Origin: Granulosicoccus sp947495035
GTDB lineage: Bacteria; Pseudomonadota; Gammaproteobacteria; Granulosicoccales; Granulosicoccaceae
Reading direction: 5' to 3' (one strand)
NCBI RefSeq assembly: GCF_050589605.1
Contig: NZ_JBNGOO010000004.1
DNA: 64,000 nt
Each line of letters opens with the position of its first letter. Position 1 is the stretch's first letter. The position numbers and the translations under genes were made by a program. Shown in pieces: positions 43,227-52,075 of the stretch. The notes beneath the pieces were generated by a model that worked only from the letters and a program-made list of their open reading frames with translations, was not told where the DNA came from and made no database searches.

Positions 43227-45122
43227 ATGAGAATCCCCTCAATCGAGCCACGACAGAGCGGCCAGCGGCGCACCATTGATCTGGAGCTGCTCAAGGCCCA
43301 GCAGAGCCGGCTGCGGCAGCATGCGCGCCTGCACTGGACCCATTGGTTCATCCTGTGCCTGTCGCTGGTCATCACGGTGTTTGCCTGGCAGACCTCCGAA
43401 TCGGCTCTGATCAAGCGCGATCAGATTCGCTTCGAGCACGAGGCAGAACGCGCCATTGTCCAGATCAGGGAGCGACTCGGACATTATGAAGATGCCCTGC
43501 TGTCCGGTGTGGCCGCCATGCAATCACACGGCGGAGAGATGTCGCGGGAGCAGTGGCGGCGCTACAGCGAATTCCTGAATCTGAACGAGCGTTATCCGGG
43601 TATCAGTGGCATCGGAGTCATCCATTATGTCGAAACCGCTGACTTGCCGGATTATCTGGCCAGGGTCAGACAGTCGGCACCCGACTTCAGGATCTTTCCC
43701 GAACACGCCTATGACCTGTCCCTGCCAATCACCTATATAGAACCGGAAGAGAAGAATCGGTCTGCCCTGGGGCTGGATGTGGCTTTCGAGACCAACCGCA
43801 GAACCGCCGCGCTCTACGCTCGTGCAAGCGGCATTCCCCAGGTAAGCGGCCCCATCACATTGGTGCAGGATGCCGGCAAGACACCCGGCTTCCTGTTCTA
43901 CGCACCCTTCTACGAAAAGGAAAACCCCTGGCACTATGCCTTCGACCCCGAAGCCCGTAAGAAGGCTTTTCGTGGACTGATCTACTCACCGCTGGTTGTC
44001 GCGGAACTGATCAATGGTGCACTGGGCGAGGAAAACCCCTTGCTTACTCTGTCACTGCGAGACGGGGATGACATTCTCTACGCTGGCACCGAAAGCGCGC
44101 AGTCACAGGATCCGGCGTTCAGGCTGGAAGAGAATATCGAGACCTACGGCAGACTGTGGACCTACACCATCAGCAGCACTCCGCTCTTCGAGAATGCCTC
44201 TGCCATCAACCAGCCCATCATGGTGCTGATCAGCGGGCTCTGTCTGGACGCCATGCTGTTCGCGCTGTTCTGGCTCATGAGTCGCTCCAATCGCAATGTA
44301 CTGGAACTGGCAGAGGAAATGACCAACAGCCTGTCTTCGCAGGCGCAGCAGTTGAGTGAGAAGAACCATGACCTGGAGAGCTTTGCCCACATCGTGTCGC
44401 ACGATCTCAAGACACCGTTGCGCAACATTCACAGCCTGTCCCAGATTCTGGAAGAAGATCTGGACTCCTATCTGGCCAGTAACGATCCCCGAGCCGAAAT
44501 ACAACCCTGTCTGAACAATCTGCAGGATCAGGTTACACGAAGCCAGAGTCTCATCTCAGGCATTCTCGAGTACTCCGTACAGGATGGAGCCGAACTGCCG
44601 ACCAGTATCGTCGACACCAGAAACCTGATGATCAACATCATCAAGCAACTGGATCTGAAGCCGGAGAAAGTCAAGCTCGTAGGCACCTTTCCGGCACTGG
44701 ATACCAACAAGACGCGATTGGAGCAGGTGTTCACGAACCTGATCCAGAATGCGTTCAAATACAACCCTGACAAGCACAATGCAACCGTCTGCATCTCTTC
44801 GGTCCGCAAGGGGGGCTTCTATCAGTTCTCGATCAGCGACAATGGCCCCGGCATAGAACCTCGCTTCCACGATCGCATATTCGAACCCTTCACGACCCTG
44901 GAGTCGGTGACCGATATCCACAGCAGCGGCATCGGCCTGTCGATCGTGCAACGCGCGATCGAGCGCCAGGGCGGACGGATCAGCGTCAGCTCGTCCTGCG
45001 CTGCCGACAACAACGCCGGAACCGACACGCCGACCGGCACGCCGACCGGCACGACCTTCACTTTCACATGGCCAGTTCAGAGTAGCCAGGCCATCGATGA
45101 GCCCAATCGAAAACATGCCTGA
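43227..45122 (+). CDS. CHASE-domain sensor histidine kinase
   Basis: A 631-residue inner-membrane kinase. A helix at about 38-56 and another at about 328-350 enclose a periplasmic CHASE domain (about 75-300; FLNLNERYPGISGIGVI, ITYIEPEEKNRSALGLD). The cytoplasmic part has the H-box VSHDLKTPLR with phospho-acceptor His392, N-box NLIQNAFKY, and G-boxes DNGPGI and SSGIGLSIV. CHASE domains bind small extracellular ligands, and the one here is unknown. A Thr/Gly/Pro triplication (12-base units, 45029-45055) lies near its C terminus. The next gene, a response regulator, overlaps its end. Confidence 0.92.
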   Translation: MRIPSIEPRQSGQRRTIDLELLKAQQSRLRQHARLHWTHWFILCLSLVITVFAWQTSESALIKRDQIRFEHEAERAIVQIRERLGHYEDALLSGVAAMQSHGGEMSREQWRRYSEFLNLNERYPGISGIGVIHYVETADLPDYLARVRQSAPDFRIFPEHAYDLSLPITYIEPEEKNRSALGLDVAFETNRRTAALYARASGIPQVSGPITLVQDAGKTPGFLFYAPFYEKENPWHYAFDPEARKKAFRGLIYSPLVVAELINGALGEENPLLTLSLRDGDDILYAGTESAQSQDPAFRLEENIETYGRLWTYTISSTPLFENASAINQPIMVLISGLCLDAMLFALFWLMSRSNRNVLELAEEMTNSLSSQAQQLSEKNHDLESFAHIVSHDLKTPLRNIHSLSQILEEDLDSYLASNDPRAEIQPCLNNLQDQVTRSQSLISGILEYSVQDGAELPTSIVDTRNLMINIIKQLDLKPEKVKLVGTFPALDTNKTRLEQVFTNLIQNAFKYNPDKHNATVCISSVRKGGFYQFSISDNGPGIEPRFHDRIFEPFTTLESVTDIHSSGIGLSIVQRAIERQGGRISVSSSCAADNNAGTDTPTGTPTGTTFTFTWPVQSSQAIDEPNRKHA

Positions 45123-45537
45123 ATCAAACATGAAGCTCCTGCTGGTGGAAGACAATGATCTTGATGTCTTCATGGTCCAGCGCATGATGAGAAAACTCTC
45201 TCTGGACTACCCGATCATCCATGCCAAGAATGGCGAGGAGGCACTGAAGATACTGCGCCCCGAAGGCAAGGACAGTTCGCTGGTGCCCCCCTTTGTCATG
45301 ATTCTGGATATCAACATGCCGAGGATGGGTGGTTTCGAACTGCTTGACGAACTGGGCGATGACGAGATTCTCTCCCAGATTCCTGTCTACATGGTGTCCA
45401 CATCCACACGCCAGAAAGACAAGGACAAGGCGATGACCTATCGCATACGCGGCTATGTCGTCAAACCCGTCACCCAGGCCGTACTGCTCGACATGCTGGA
45501 AGATGACACTCCGGACTCGGTTGCCAGTCATGGCTGA
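45115..45537 (+). CDS. Single-domain response regulator (Rcp1-like)
   Basis: A 140-residue receiver domain without an output domain. Acidic pocket VEDND, phospho-acceptor Asp65 in ILDINMPRMGG, switch Thr in VSTSTRQ and conserved Lys in YVVKPV are all present. The KDKDKAM loop is typical of receivers that partner phytochrome- or CHASE-type kinases. It overlaps the kinase gene by eight bases if ATG 45115 is the start (45097 and 45130 are alternatives). It would act by protein contact or pass phosphate onwards. Confidence 0.9.
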   Translation: MPESNMKLLLVEDNDLDVFMVQRMMRKLSLDYPIIHAKNGEEALKILRPEGKDSSLVPPFVMILDINMPRMGGFELLDELGDDEILSQIPVYMVSTSTRQKDKDKAMTYRIRGYVVKPVTQAVLLDMLEDDTPDSVASHG

Positions 45538-45585
45538 GCAGCATTTGATTTGACTTGACCTCGACAAGACATCAATCCACAACCG

Positions 45586-45629
45586 GAAATCGCCTTCGGC
45601 CGGGCGGCGCTCCGCTCGCACCCTACCGG
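45586..45629 (+). repeat. Dispersed 44-base intergenic element, copy 2
   Basis: Second copy of the element at 732-775, same length and orientation, 38 of 44 identical. It lies 49 bases after the response regulator stop. The sequence on either side differs between the copies, so this is an element and not a larger duplication. Confidence 0.65.
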
Positions 45630-45693
45630 CAGAAGCCCGGCATGTTCAGAAGGCGACCGCAGAGTGTACCCTTCTCCCTACACACCACATTGC

Positions 45694-46953
45694 ATGCGCC
45701 TGATGCCGGTTCCCGATTCTCGCCCCCTGCCCGCCACCAGCCCCGACGAGCTGAGTGGACCGGGCCTGCCACTGGAAATAGGGCTGATTGTCGCTGGGCG
45801 CTTCAGCCTCTCCGAACGACGCATTCTGCAAGCCGTGGAGCTGCGCTTCAGGCAAAGGCTCGGCAGTCTGCTGCCACGATTCGATTGGCGGATTTCAGTC
45901 AGTCGACGGCGTGACATGGGGGAAGGCGGCCGCCTGGAATCCACCGAACTGTTGCACCAGGCCACCGAGGAACGTGACCTGTATCGATGGGATTACGCCA
46001 TCGTACTGATCGACAAGGAACTGCTGGCTCACTATCGCTCATTCGCCCTGGCCGTGCTGAGCCGACCGCTGGATGCAGCCATCGTCTCGACCGCACGATT
46101 GATCCCCGATGAGGATGGCCCCGGCGCGGATCATGATCAGCCCGATGAAGACGAGATCGTGGAGCGCATCACGACATTGCTGCTGCGCAGCGTTGCGCAT
46201 CTGGGCGGCCTGAAATCCAGCAAGGAGCCGGACCATCTGCTGTACCGACCCAACGCTCCTGCCGACCTGGCAAGCATGCAGATACTGTCGGACGACGAGC
46301 AGCAGGAGCTGGTGGAAAACCTGACCGAAATCGCCGATCTGCGGCTGGAAGAATCGTCCCCGGGCAGGGTCTCTCCCTGGCGCTTCCTGCTGCGTGCCAG
46401 TTTGATCAATCGCGAGCAGATACTGGAAACCATCATCGCGGCACGTCCCTGGCAATTTCCGCGCAGACTCAGTCGCCTGACCACAGCTGCAGTATCCACG
46501 GTGGCTCTGCTGCTGATGAGCGCCGAGAGCTGGGATCTGGCACTGACACAGAGCTGGGGCGCCATGGCCCTGATCAGTGTGCTGATACTGCTGCTGACCA
46601 CGGTCTTCATCAGCTTTCGCCAACACCTGCTGCTCAGTCGCGGCAATCCGTATCGAGAGCAGATTGCCGTGACCCGTATTTCGGCCATTGGCATCGTTCT
46701 CAGCGGCCTGGCGCTGACCTGGCTGTTCATGTTCGTGCTGGCACTGCTGGCCAATTCCCTGCTGTTCCCGGTCGAGCTGATCGAGCACTGGGCCAGCTCG
46801 GAGCAGCCGGGCGGATCCCTCATCGGTCCGGCCAGCTACGGCAAGATGGCAACCTTCTGCGCCTCGGTCGGGCTGTTGATCGGTGCGCTGGGAGCCAGCT
46901 TCGAAGAGCAGACTCATTTCCAGCATGTGATCTTCGTCGACGAGGAGCTGTGA
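45694..46953 (+). CDS. Membrane protein of unknown function
   Basis: About 419 residues from ATG 45694. The first 270 residues are soluble and charged, with no recognised motif. About four hydrophobic helices follow (near residues 275-295, 300-320, 345-370 and 388-408). GTG 45664 and ATG 45703 are alternative starts. I recognise no family. It is followed after 55 bases by the EEP-family gene on the same strand. Confidence 0.65.
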   Translation: MRLMPVPDSRPLPATSPDELSGPGLPLEIGLIVAGRFSLSERRILQAVELRFRQRLGSLLPRFDWRISVSRRRDMGEGGRLESTELLHQATEERDLYRWDYAIVLIDKELLAHYRSFALAVLSRPLDAAIVSTARLIPDEDGPGADHDQPDEDEIVERITTLLLRSVAHLGGLKSSKEPDHLLYRPNAPADLASMQILSDDEQQELVENLTEIADLRLEESSPGRVSPWRFLLRASLINREQILETIIAARPWQFPRRLSRLTTAAVSTVALLLMSAESWDLALTQSWGAMALISVLILLLTTVFISFRQHLLLSRGNPYREQIAVTRISAIGIVLSGLALTWLFMFVLALLANSLLFPVELIEHWASSEQPGGSLIGPASYGKMATFCASVGLLIGALGASFEEQTHFQHVIFVDEEL

Positions 46954-47008
46954 TACTTTCGTGGACACAGTAGAATACCCGTGCAACTCCTTACCTGATT
47001 GACTAACA

Positions 47009-48085
47009 GTGACCCTCATTCTGTCTCTACTGGCCGTGGTGCTCGTACTGGCAACGATCCTGCCGCTCTCTGTTCGACGCGACTGGTGGATCCGAGCACT
47101 GGATTTCCCACGCTTGCAGATTGCCATCGCGGCCTGTGTCTGGCTGCTGCTCTGGCTGACCCTGGCTGCCGACAACAGCCTGTGGCTGTCGCTGCTGGCC
47201 CTGTGCGTGCTGGCCGTTCTGGCCTATCAGGCCTACTGGATTGCACCCAATACCGAAATGCACCGCCAGGAAGTCGAGCGATACGATTCCCTGATCGATG
47301 GCAATTGCCCGACCCTGCGCATGATCAGCAGCAATGTGCTGATGCACAACCGCAACAGCGGCCCGCTGCTGTCTCTGATTCGCCAGCACCAGCCTGACAT
47401 CGTGATCACCCTGGAATCCGACCAGTGGTGGCAGGACGAACTGGACGGGGTGCAGGACTACCCCCACCGCATTGCCTGCCCGCTCGACAATCTCTACGGC
47501 ATGCATGTGTATTCCCGCCTGCCGCTGAGCAACACCGCCATCGATTTTCTGGTGGAAGATGACAAACCCTCCATGAGAGCAACCGTGGAAGTGGCCCCGG
47601 GAACCACGGTGCAACTACACGTCGTGCACCCGGCGCCACCGGCACCGGGTGAAAATGACGAGTCCACCGAGCGCGATGTCGAACTGCTGATGCTGGCCAG
47701 GGCCATCAGCAACAGGAATCAACGGCTCATCGTCGCTGGTGACCTGAACGATGTGGCCTGGTCGGCCACCACCCGACTGTTTCGACAGATCAGCGGCCTG
47801 CTCGATCTGCGCATCGGACGCGGCCTGTACAACACCTTCAGCGCCGATCACTGGTACGCGCGCTGGCCGCTCGATCACTTCTTCGTCAGCCAGCACTTCA
47901 AGGTCGTGGACATTCAGCGGCTGCGTAATATCGGCTCAGATCACTTTCCGCTGCTGGTCGAACTGGCCATCACCGACGGCCAGCAACAGAACAGCGCCGT
48001 CGAGAACGAAGAAGTGGACCGGGAGCGACTCGACAGCATCATGAACACCCGGGTCGCGCGCAATGCCCAGACGCCGCTGAGCTGA
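47009..48085 (+). CDS. Endonuclease/exonuclease/phosphatase-family membrane protein
   Basis: A 358-residue protein. Two to three N-terminal helices (about 1-75, very Leu-rich) anchor an EEP-fold domain (about 100-330). Fold motifs include the early RMISSNVL (Asn metal ligand), DIVITLESD (Glu ligand), VVHPAPP, VAGDLNDVAW and the terminal GSDHFPLLVEL (catalytic Asp-His). Members hydrolyse phosphodiesters of nucleic acids, lipids or sugars. The membrane-tethered subgroup has no proven substrate. Start GTG 47009. Confidence 0.85.
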   Translation: MTLILSLLAVVLVLATILPLSVRRDWWIRALDFPRLQIAIAACVWLLLWLTLAADNSLWLSLLALCVLAVLAYQAYWIAPNTEMHRQEVERYDSLIDGNCPTLRMISSNVLMHNRNSGPLLSLIRQHQPDIVITLESDQWWQDELDGVQDYPHRIACPLDNLYGMHVYSRLPLSNTAIDFLVEDDKPSMRATVEVAPGTTVQLHVVHPAPPAPGENDESTERDVELLMLARAISNRNQRLIVAGDLNDVAWSATTRLFRQISGLLDLRIGRGLYNTFSADHWYARWPLDHFFVSQHFKVVDIQRLRNIGSDHFPLLVELAITDGQQQNSAVENEEVDRERLDSIMNTRVARNAQTPLS

Positions 48086-48138
48086 GCGTCGGAGGTACGG
48101 GCATCCCGGCAACATCTGCTTGCCAGGTTCGTGATTCG

Positions 48139-49116
48139 CTAACTGTTGCTGCCCAGCTCCACCACATCCACCATGCGCCGGCTCTTCTTCAGGGTCCACA
48201 CCAGCCCCACCGCAAACCCGGTGGATGTCTCGGTTTCGAACAATGGACTGTCCTCATTGCGCGCACCGTCGAACCAGCCGGAGAAGACACCCATGAACAG
48301 ACGCAGATTCCGGTGTGGTGTCAGCCCGATACCGGCGAACAGTCCTGACTCCAGATAGCCCCCTTGCGCATCGAATCGCGGTCGTGCCTCGGTGGCATGA
48401 ACGGGAGCCACTTCATAGAAGTAGTCCTGCAGACGCTCACTGGCATAGGTGGACTGCAAAGCGGCCAACAGATCGATGCCGGATTGCCTGAAGTTGCGAT
48501 AGTTGACACCGAAGCCCGCCTCCAGCACCACGCCACGCCCGTCCATTCGGCGAAAATCCGTCGACATCACCGCACGCAATTCCGCGCTGAAACGCAGCTG
48601 TACCCGCCCTCCTGACGGCATGGTCCGATCGAGCAGGCCCACTTCCAGTTGCGGCCCGATCTCGAACAGGAAGTCCAGATCCGGCATGCCTTCACGGGCA
48701 CTGTTGCCCTGGGAATTGGCATTCAGAGAGCCCCCCATGGACAAGTCAAGCTTGATCCGCGGCTGTTCGATGGCGACCGCGCGAATACCACCTCCGCCAA
48801 ACCGCCACTGCGGTCCCCGGTAGACGAAAAACGGCAGGGCGATGCCACGACGATTGCTGTCACTGGACGCCGGGTAATCGAATCCGGAAAAATACCCGCC
48901 ACCGATTCCGAACTCCCAGACCGGTCGGCGTTGCACCGTCGAGGCGGTCTCCGGGATCGCATCCGCTGCCGCGACGGGGTCAGGCGTGCCGTCCGCCGTG
49001 TGCCCGGCATCGGACATCGTGGCCTGCGAGCCATCGCCATCGAGCGGCGTTGCCGAGGCGTGAGCCACGCCACCTCCTGCCAGGCACAGCATCAGCATCA
49101 GGATCGGCAACGTCAT
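48139..49116 (-). CDS. MipA/OmpV-family outer-membrane protein
   Basis: A 325-residue beta-barrel protein with a signal peptide (MTLPILMLMLCLAGGGVAHA). The mature part begins after a Gly/Ser-rich spacer and shows WEFGIGGGYFSGFDYP, ALPFFVYRGPQWRF and many alternating strands to the C-terminal FAVGLVWTLKKS, the MipA/OmpV pattern. E. coli MipA scaffolds peptidoglycan enzymes, but most members are known only as barrels. ATG 49116 is used; the frame to 49269 would lose the signal. It diverges from nudC across 151 bases. Confidence 0.88.
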   Translation of the reverse strand: MTLPILMLMLCLAGGGVAHASATPLDGDGSQATMSDAGHTADGTPDPVAAADAIPETASTVQRRPVWEFGIGGGYFSGFDYPASSDSNRRGIALPFFVYRGPQWRFGGGGIRAVAIEQPRIKLDLSMGGSLNANSQGNSAREGMPDLDFLFEIGPQLEVGLLDRTMPSGGRVQLRFSAELRAVMSTDFRRMDGRGVVLEAGFGVNYRNFRQSGIDLLAALQSTYASERLQDYFYEVAPVHATEARPRFDAQGGYLESGLFAGIGLTPHRNLRLFMGVFSGWFDGARNEDSPLFETETSTGFAVGLVWTLKKSRRMVDVVELGSNS

Positions 49117-49267
49117 GGCCCGGGAGCGCTTCCTGCAACGCCCACCGGCAGGCACGATCGCATTCCCGATGCCAGGGTTGCTTCTGCGATGTCGACGGTC
49201 GGCACAAGGCAGGACCTTGACTCGACAGAGACGTATACTGCGCAGCAACCGCACAAGACAAACCATC

Positions 49268-50230
49268 ATGTTCTATACCCAAAGCACGCTGGACCGTGCC
49301 GATCATCTGCGCAAAGACGAGCTGAAGATTCAGGCTCTCCGACAACAGCCTGATGCACAACTGGTGCCGCTGTGGCATTGCCAGTCTCTGGTCAGCGACC
49401 CGACAGCGGATAGTGCACCACAGGCGATCATTCTGCCTCATGATCACGACGTGCCCGACGGTCAGTCGATCTTTCTCGGCCTGCAGGACAACAAACCCCT
49501 GTTTGCGGTGGATGTCTCCTCTCTCGATGAGCAACAACGCGACCGCCTGGGACATCAGGGCACCGCCCGCGACGGCACGCCGCAGCCAGGCAGGTTCACC
49601 GACCTGCGCATGGTCGGCCCCACGCTGCCGGGCACCGACGGATCACTGCTGGCCTATGCCAGAGGCCTCATGTACTGGAATGGCATTACCCGATACTGCG
49701 TCAATTGCGGTCGGCCGCTGGTATCCGCCAACGCCGGCCATACACGTGAATGCAGCAATGAGGATTGCAGCCATGTCGATTTTCCTCGCACCGATCCGGC
49801 TGTCATCATGCTGGTGAGCTACAGCCCACCCGATGGCAGTGAGCCCAAGTGCCTGCTCGGCAGAAGTCCTGCCTGGCCTGAAGGCGTATTCTCGACGCTG
49901 GCAGGGTTTGTCGAACCGGGTGAAAGTCTGGAGAACGCCGTTCGCCGCGAAGTGCTGGAAGAATCCTCGATTCACGTCGGTGACGTGCATTACGTTGCTT
50001 CACAGCCCTGGCCGTTTCCACGATCGATCATGCTGGGCTTCGAGGCAACGGCGACCAGCACCGACATCAGCATCGACCCGGTCGAGCTGGCCGATGCCCA
50101 GTGGTTTACCCGGACACAGCTTGCCGGATTTGGCAGCTGGGGTGATGACGGTGACAACTACAAATTGCCCCGCAAGGATTCGATAGCACGATTTCTGGTC
50201 GAACGCTGGATTCGCGAAGGAGCCCTGTAA
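49268..50230 (+). CDS. nudC: NAD+ diphosphatase / NAD-RNA decapping hydrolase NudC
   Basis: A 320-residue Nudix enzyme that splits NADH or NAD+ into NMN(H) and AMP, and removes NAD caps from RNA. The zinc ribbon has Cys144, Cys147, Cys162 and Cys167 (YCVNCG; ECSNEDC). The Nudix box is GFVEPGESLENAVRREVLEE, and the family-specific SQPWPFP follows. All catalytic glutamates are present. ATG 49268 fits the family N terminus. Expression seems independent of its neighbours. Confidence 0.95.
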   Translation: MFYTQSTLDRADHLRKDELKIQALRQQPDAQLVPLWHCQSLVSDPTADSAPQAIILPHDHDVPDGQSIFLGLQDNKPLFAVDVSSLDEQQRDRLGHQGTARDGTPQPGRFTDLRMVGPTLPGTDGSLLAYARGLMYWNGITRYCVNCGRPLVSANAGHTRECSNEDCSHVDFPRTDPAVIMLVSYSPPDGSEPKCLLGRSPAWPEGVFSTLAGFVEPGESLENAVRREVLEESSIHVGDVHYVASQPWPFPRSIMLGFEATATSTDISIDPVELADAQWFTRTQLAGFGSWGDDGDNYKLPRKDSIARFLVERWIREGAL

Positions 50231-50255
50231 GCGGGATCGCATCGTCAACCTCGCA

Positions 50256-51122
50256 TCAGTCAACCGCCAGCCAGCGCCGAAAATCCGCGGGAAGTGGTGT
50301 CAGCTCACCCTCGCTGCGCCACTGCTGCTCCTGAACATGCTGCGATATGCGCCGAATGCGGTCCTCATCCAATGGGTGCGTGCTGAGGAAGCGTTCCAGC
50401 CATCGTGCCTGCCGTGTCGAGGACTGGCGACCGCGATTGGCGCTGAACAGTTCGAACAGCGTCGATGCGCCATTGACATGACCATACATTGCGTTGACGG
50501 CAGCCAGAGCGGCGTCATCGGCGGCAATTTCCATCGACCGGGTGAACTGTACGCCGGTGAGCATACCTGCCTGGCTCACGAGCTGCCCGGCCACCCCGGT
50601 GCCGGCATTGCCGGTCAGCCCGAGAAGTGCAATCGTGCTGGCGATACCCCCACCAACCGCTGCCACCGGATCGCGATGCAACACATGGGAAATTTCATGC
50701 GCCATGACCATGGCCAGGGTGTTCTCGTCAGGCATCCGTGACAGCAAGCCACGGTAGAACAGCAGATTGCCCCCCACCGTGGCAAAGGCATTGAAGACCT
50801 CTTCACTGTCATAGTGCACCGTGACCGACATGCCGTCGGGCAGCGGCAGATGCCGGCTGAGCCGCGCCGCCAGCTCATTGAGATAGGCTGTCATCTGCGG
50901 ATGCCGCTGCGCCTCACCCAGCTCGATGTCCAGTCTCTCCATGACCCTCAGCTCATAGCTGAACGGGATACGTCTGGCAGCAAAGCTCCCCGCGTACTGC
51001 AACACGATCACCAATATCACGACCAGCACTACAGCCCCGACAGCCAGCTGCAGGAACTGACGCAGCGGATGCACCCGGCTGGTGTTGATACCTTCCGGAG
51101 GCAGACGATTCTCATACCTCAT
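50256..51122 (-). CDS. M48-family membrane zinc metalloprotease
   Basis: A 288-residue protease. One N-terminal helix (about 24-45) is followed by the peptidase domain with HEISH (His142, Glu143, His146) and the third ligand Glu198 in SMEIAADDAAL. The C terminus has RFLSTHPLDEDRIRRI, typical of BepA/YcaL/LoiP relatives, which degrade misassembled outer-membrane proteins. It overlaps the upstream YbjQ-like gene by 11 bases, so the three genes form an operon. Confidence 0.92.
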   Translation of the reverse strand: MRYENRLPPEGINTSRVHPLRQFLQLAVGAVVLVVILVIVLQYAGSFAARRIPFSYELRVMERLDIELGEAQRHPQMTAYLNELAARLSRHLPLPDGMSVTVHYDSEEVFNAFATVGGNLLFYRGLLSRMPDENTLAMVMAHEISHVLHRDPVAAVGGGIASTIALLGLTGNAGTGVAGQLVSQAGMLTGVQFTRSMEIAADDAALAAVNAMYGHVNGASTLFELFSANRGRQSSTRQARWLERFLSTHPLDEDRIRRISQHVQEQQWRSEGELTPLPADFRRWLAVD

Positions 51123-51588
51123 GTGATCTGTCCATGGCCGCCTTCGCAGGAATCATGGCAGTGCCATAGGCCAGCACCTCCATGGCCCCGACCTTGCCGG
51201 TGGCAATGCGCGTGGTATCGAACTTGATATTGAAGACATAGGCGGCATCCAGGTCCAATGCTTCCTGCTTCATCCGCAGAACCGCCTCACGGCGGGCCCG
51301 ATCCAGCATCGATTCGAAGGGTGTGACCTGACCACCGAAGATATTGATCAGGCCGGCCAGAAATGCCTTGAAATAATCCGAGGCAATGACCACGCTGCCG
51401 CTGACCAGTTGCTGATGATAGTGTCTGTCCTCCGGAGGATAGCGGGACGCGACGACCGGCAAGGACTGCATCGTCGATTCCTGCTCGATGATCCTGCGAT
51501 AGTGTCGTTTTTCCGCAAGGCGGCCGAACAGATAGCCGAGCACCAGCAAGGCGACAACGCTGCCTGCCTGAAGCAGCAGACTAGTCAA
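51112..51588 (-). CDS. YbjQ-like protein with N-terminal membrane helix
   Basis: About 158 residues from TTG 51588. A membrane helix (LTSLLLQAGSVVALLVLGYLFG) is followed by a charged stretch and a YbjQ/UPF0145-like domain (about 60-150: VVASDYFKAFLAGLINIFGG and VFNIKFDTTRIA, read as VIASDYFKAF). The YbjQ family forms homopentamers of unknown function with possible metal binding. The TTG start overlaps the preceding stop by eight bases. Other start codons would cut the helix. It probably works with the free YbjQ protein beside it. Confidence 0.75.
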   Translation of the reverse strand: MTSLLLQAGSVVALLVLGYLFGRLAEKRHYRRIIEQESTMQSLPVVASRYPPEDRHYHQQLVSGSVVIASDYFKAFLAGLINIFGGQVTPFESMLDRARREAVLRMKQEALDLDAAYVFNIKFDTTRIATGKVGAMEVLAYGTAMIPAKAAMDRSHEV

Positions 51589-51901
51589 TCTCCAGCTCCA
51601 CCGCCGTGCCGTACACGAAGATCTCGGCGGCCCCGGCGGCGATGCTGGAAGTGCTGTAGCGCACGTTGAGCACGGCATTGGCACCCAGTGACTGCGCCTG
51701 TTCCAGCATCCGCTCGGTTGCCTCCTCTCGCGAATCGCTCAGCAGCTCCGTATAGCCACGCAGTTCCCCACCGAAGATGTTCTTCAGGGATGCAGCAATA
51801 TCCCGCCCTACGTGCTTGGAGCGCACGGAACTGCCTTGCACCAGCCCCAGATGCCGAATCACCGTGCGGCCCGGCAGAAATTCCAGATTGGATACGAGCA
51901 T
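51581..51901 (-). CDS. YbjQ/UPF0145-family protein
   Basis: A 106-residue protein of the YbjQ (heavy-metal-binding-domain) family, with LGLVQGSSVRSKHVGRDI, LKNIFGGELRGYTELL and ALGAN-type (SLGANAVLNVRY) motifs. A strong AGGAAG lies before ATG 51901. It leads the three-gene set with the membrane-anchored YbjQ-like protein and the M48 protease. The family's function is not established; metal binding is only suggested by its old name. Confidence 0.9.
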   Translation of the reverse strand: MLVSNLEFLPGRTVIRHLGLVQGSSVRSKHVGRDIAASLKNIFGGELRGYTELLSDSREEATERMLEQAQSLGANAVLNVRYSTSSIAAGAAEIFVYGTAVELEID

Positions 51902-52075
51902 GTAGCTTCCTGTGTCTGTTTCTCGGTTGCCAGTCTACTCCAGTGAACGTCAGGGTCGGCTCCACCAGCGCACAGGACGATCGAACGGTTTCCCTTGCCG
52001 GCGCCTGCGGTCGCAGGGGTCCGCAAAAAAGCCCGTGAGCAGTCAGCCGGCGCAGCGATCCAGTACACTAACAAG

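Noticed and set aside
43069..43251. N-terminal extension of the PLP dehydratase
   Set aside because: It overlaps the divergent kinase start and has no match to the family.
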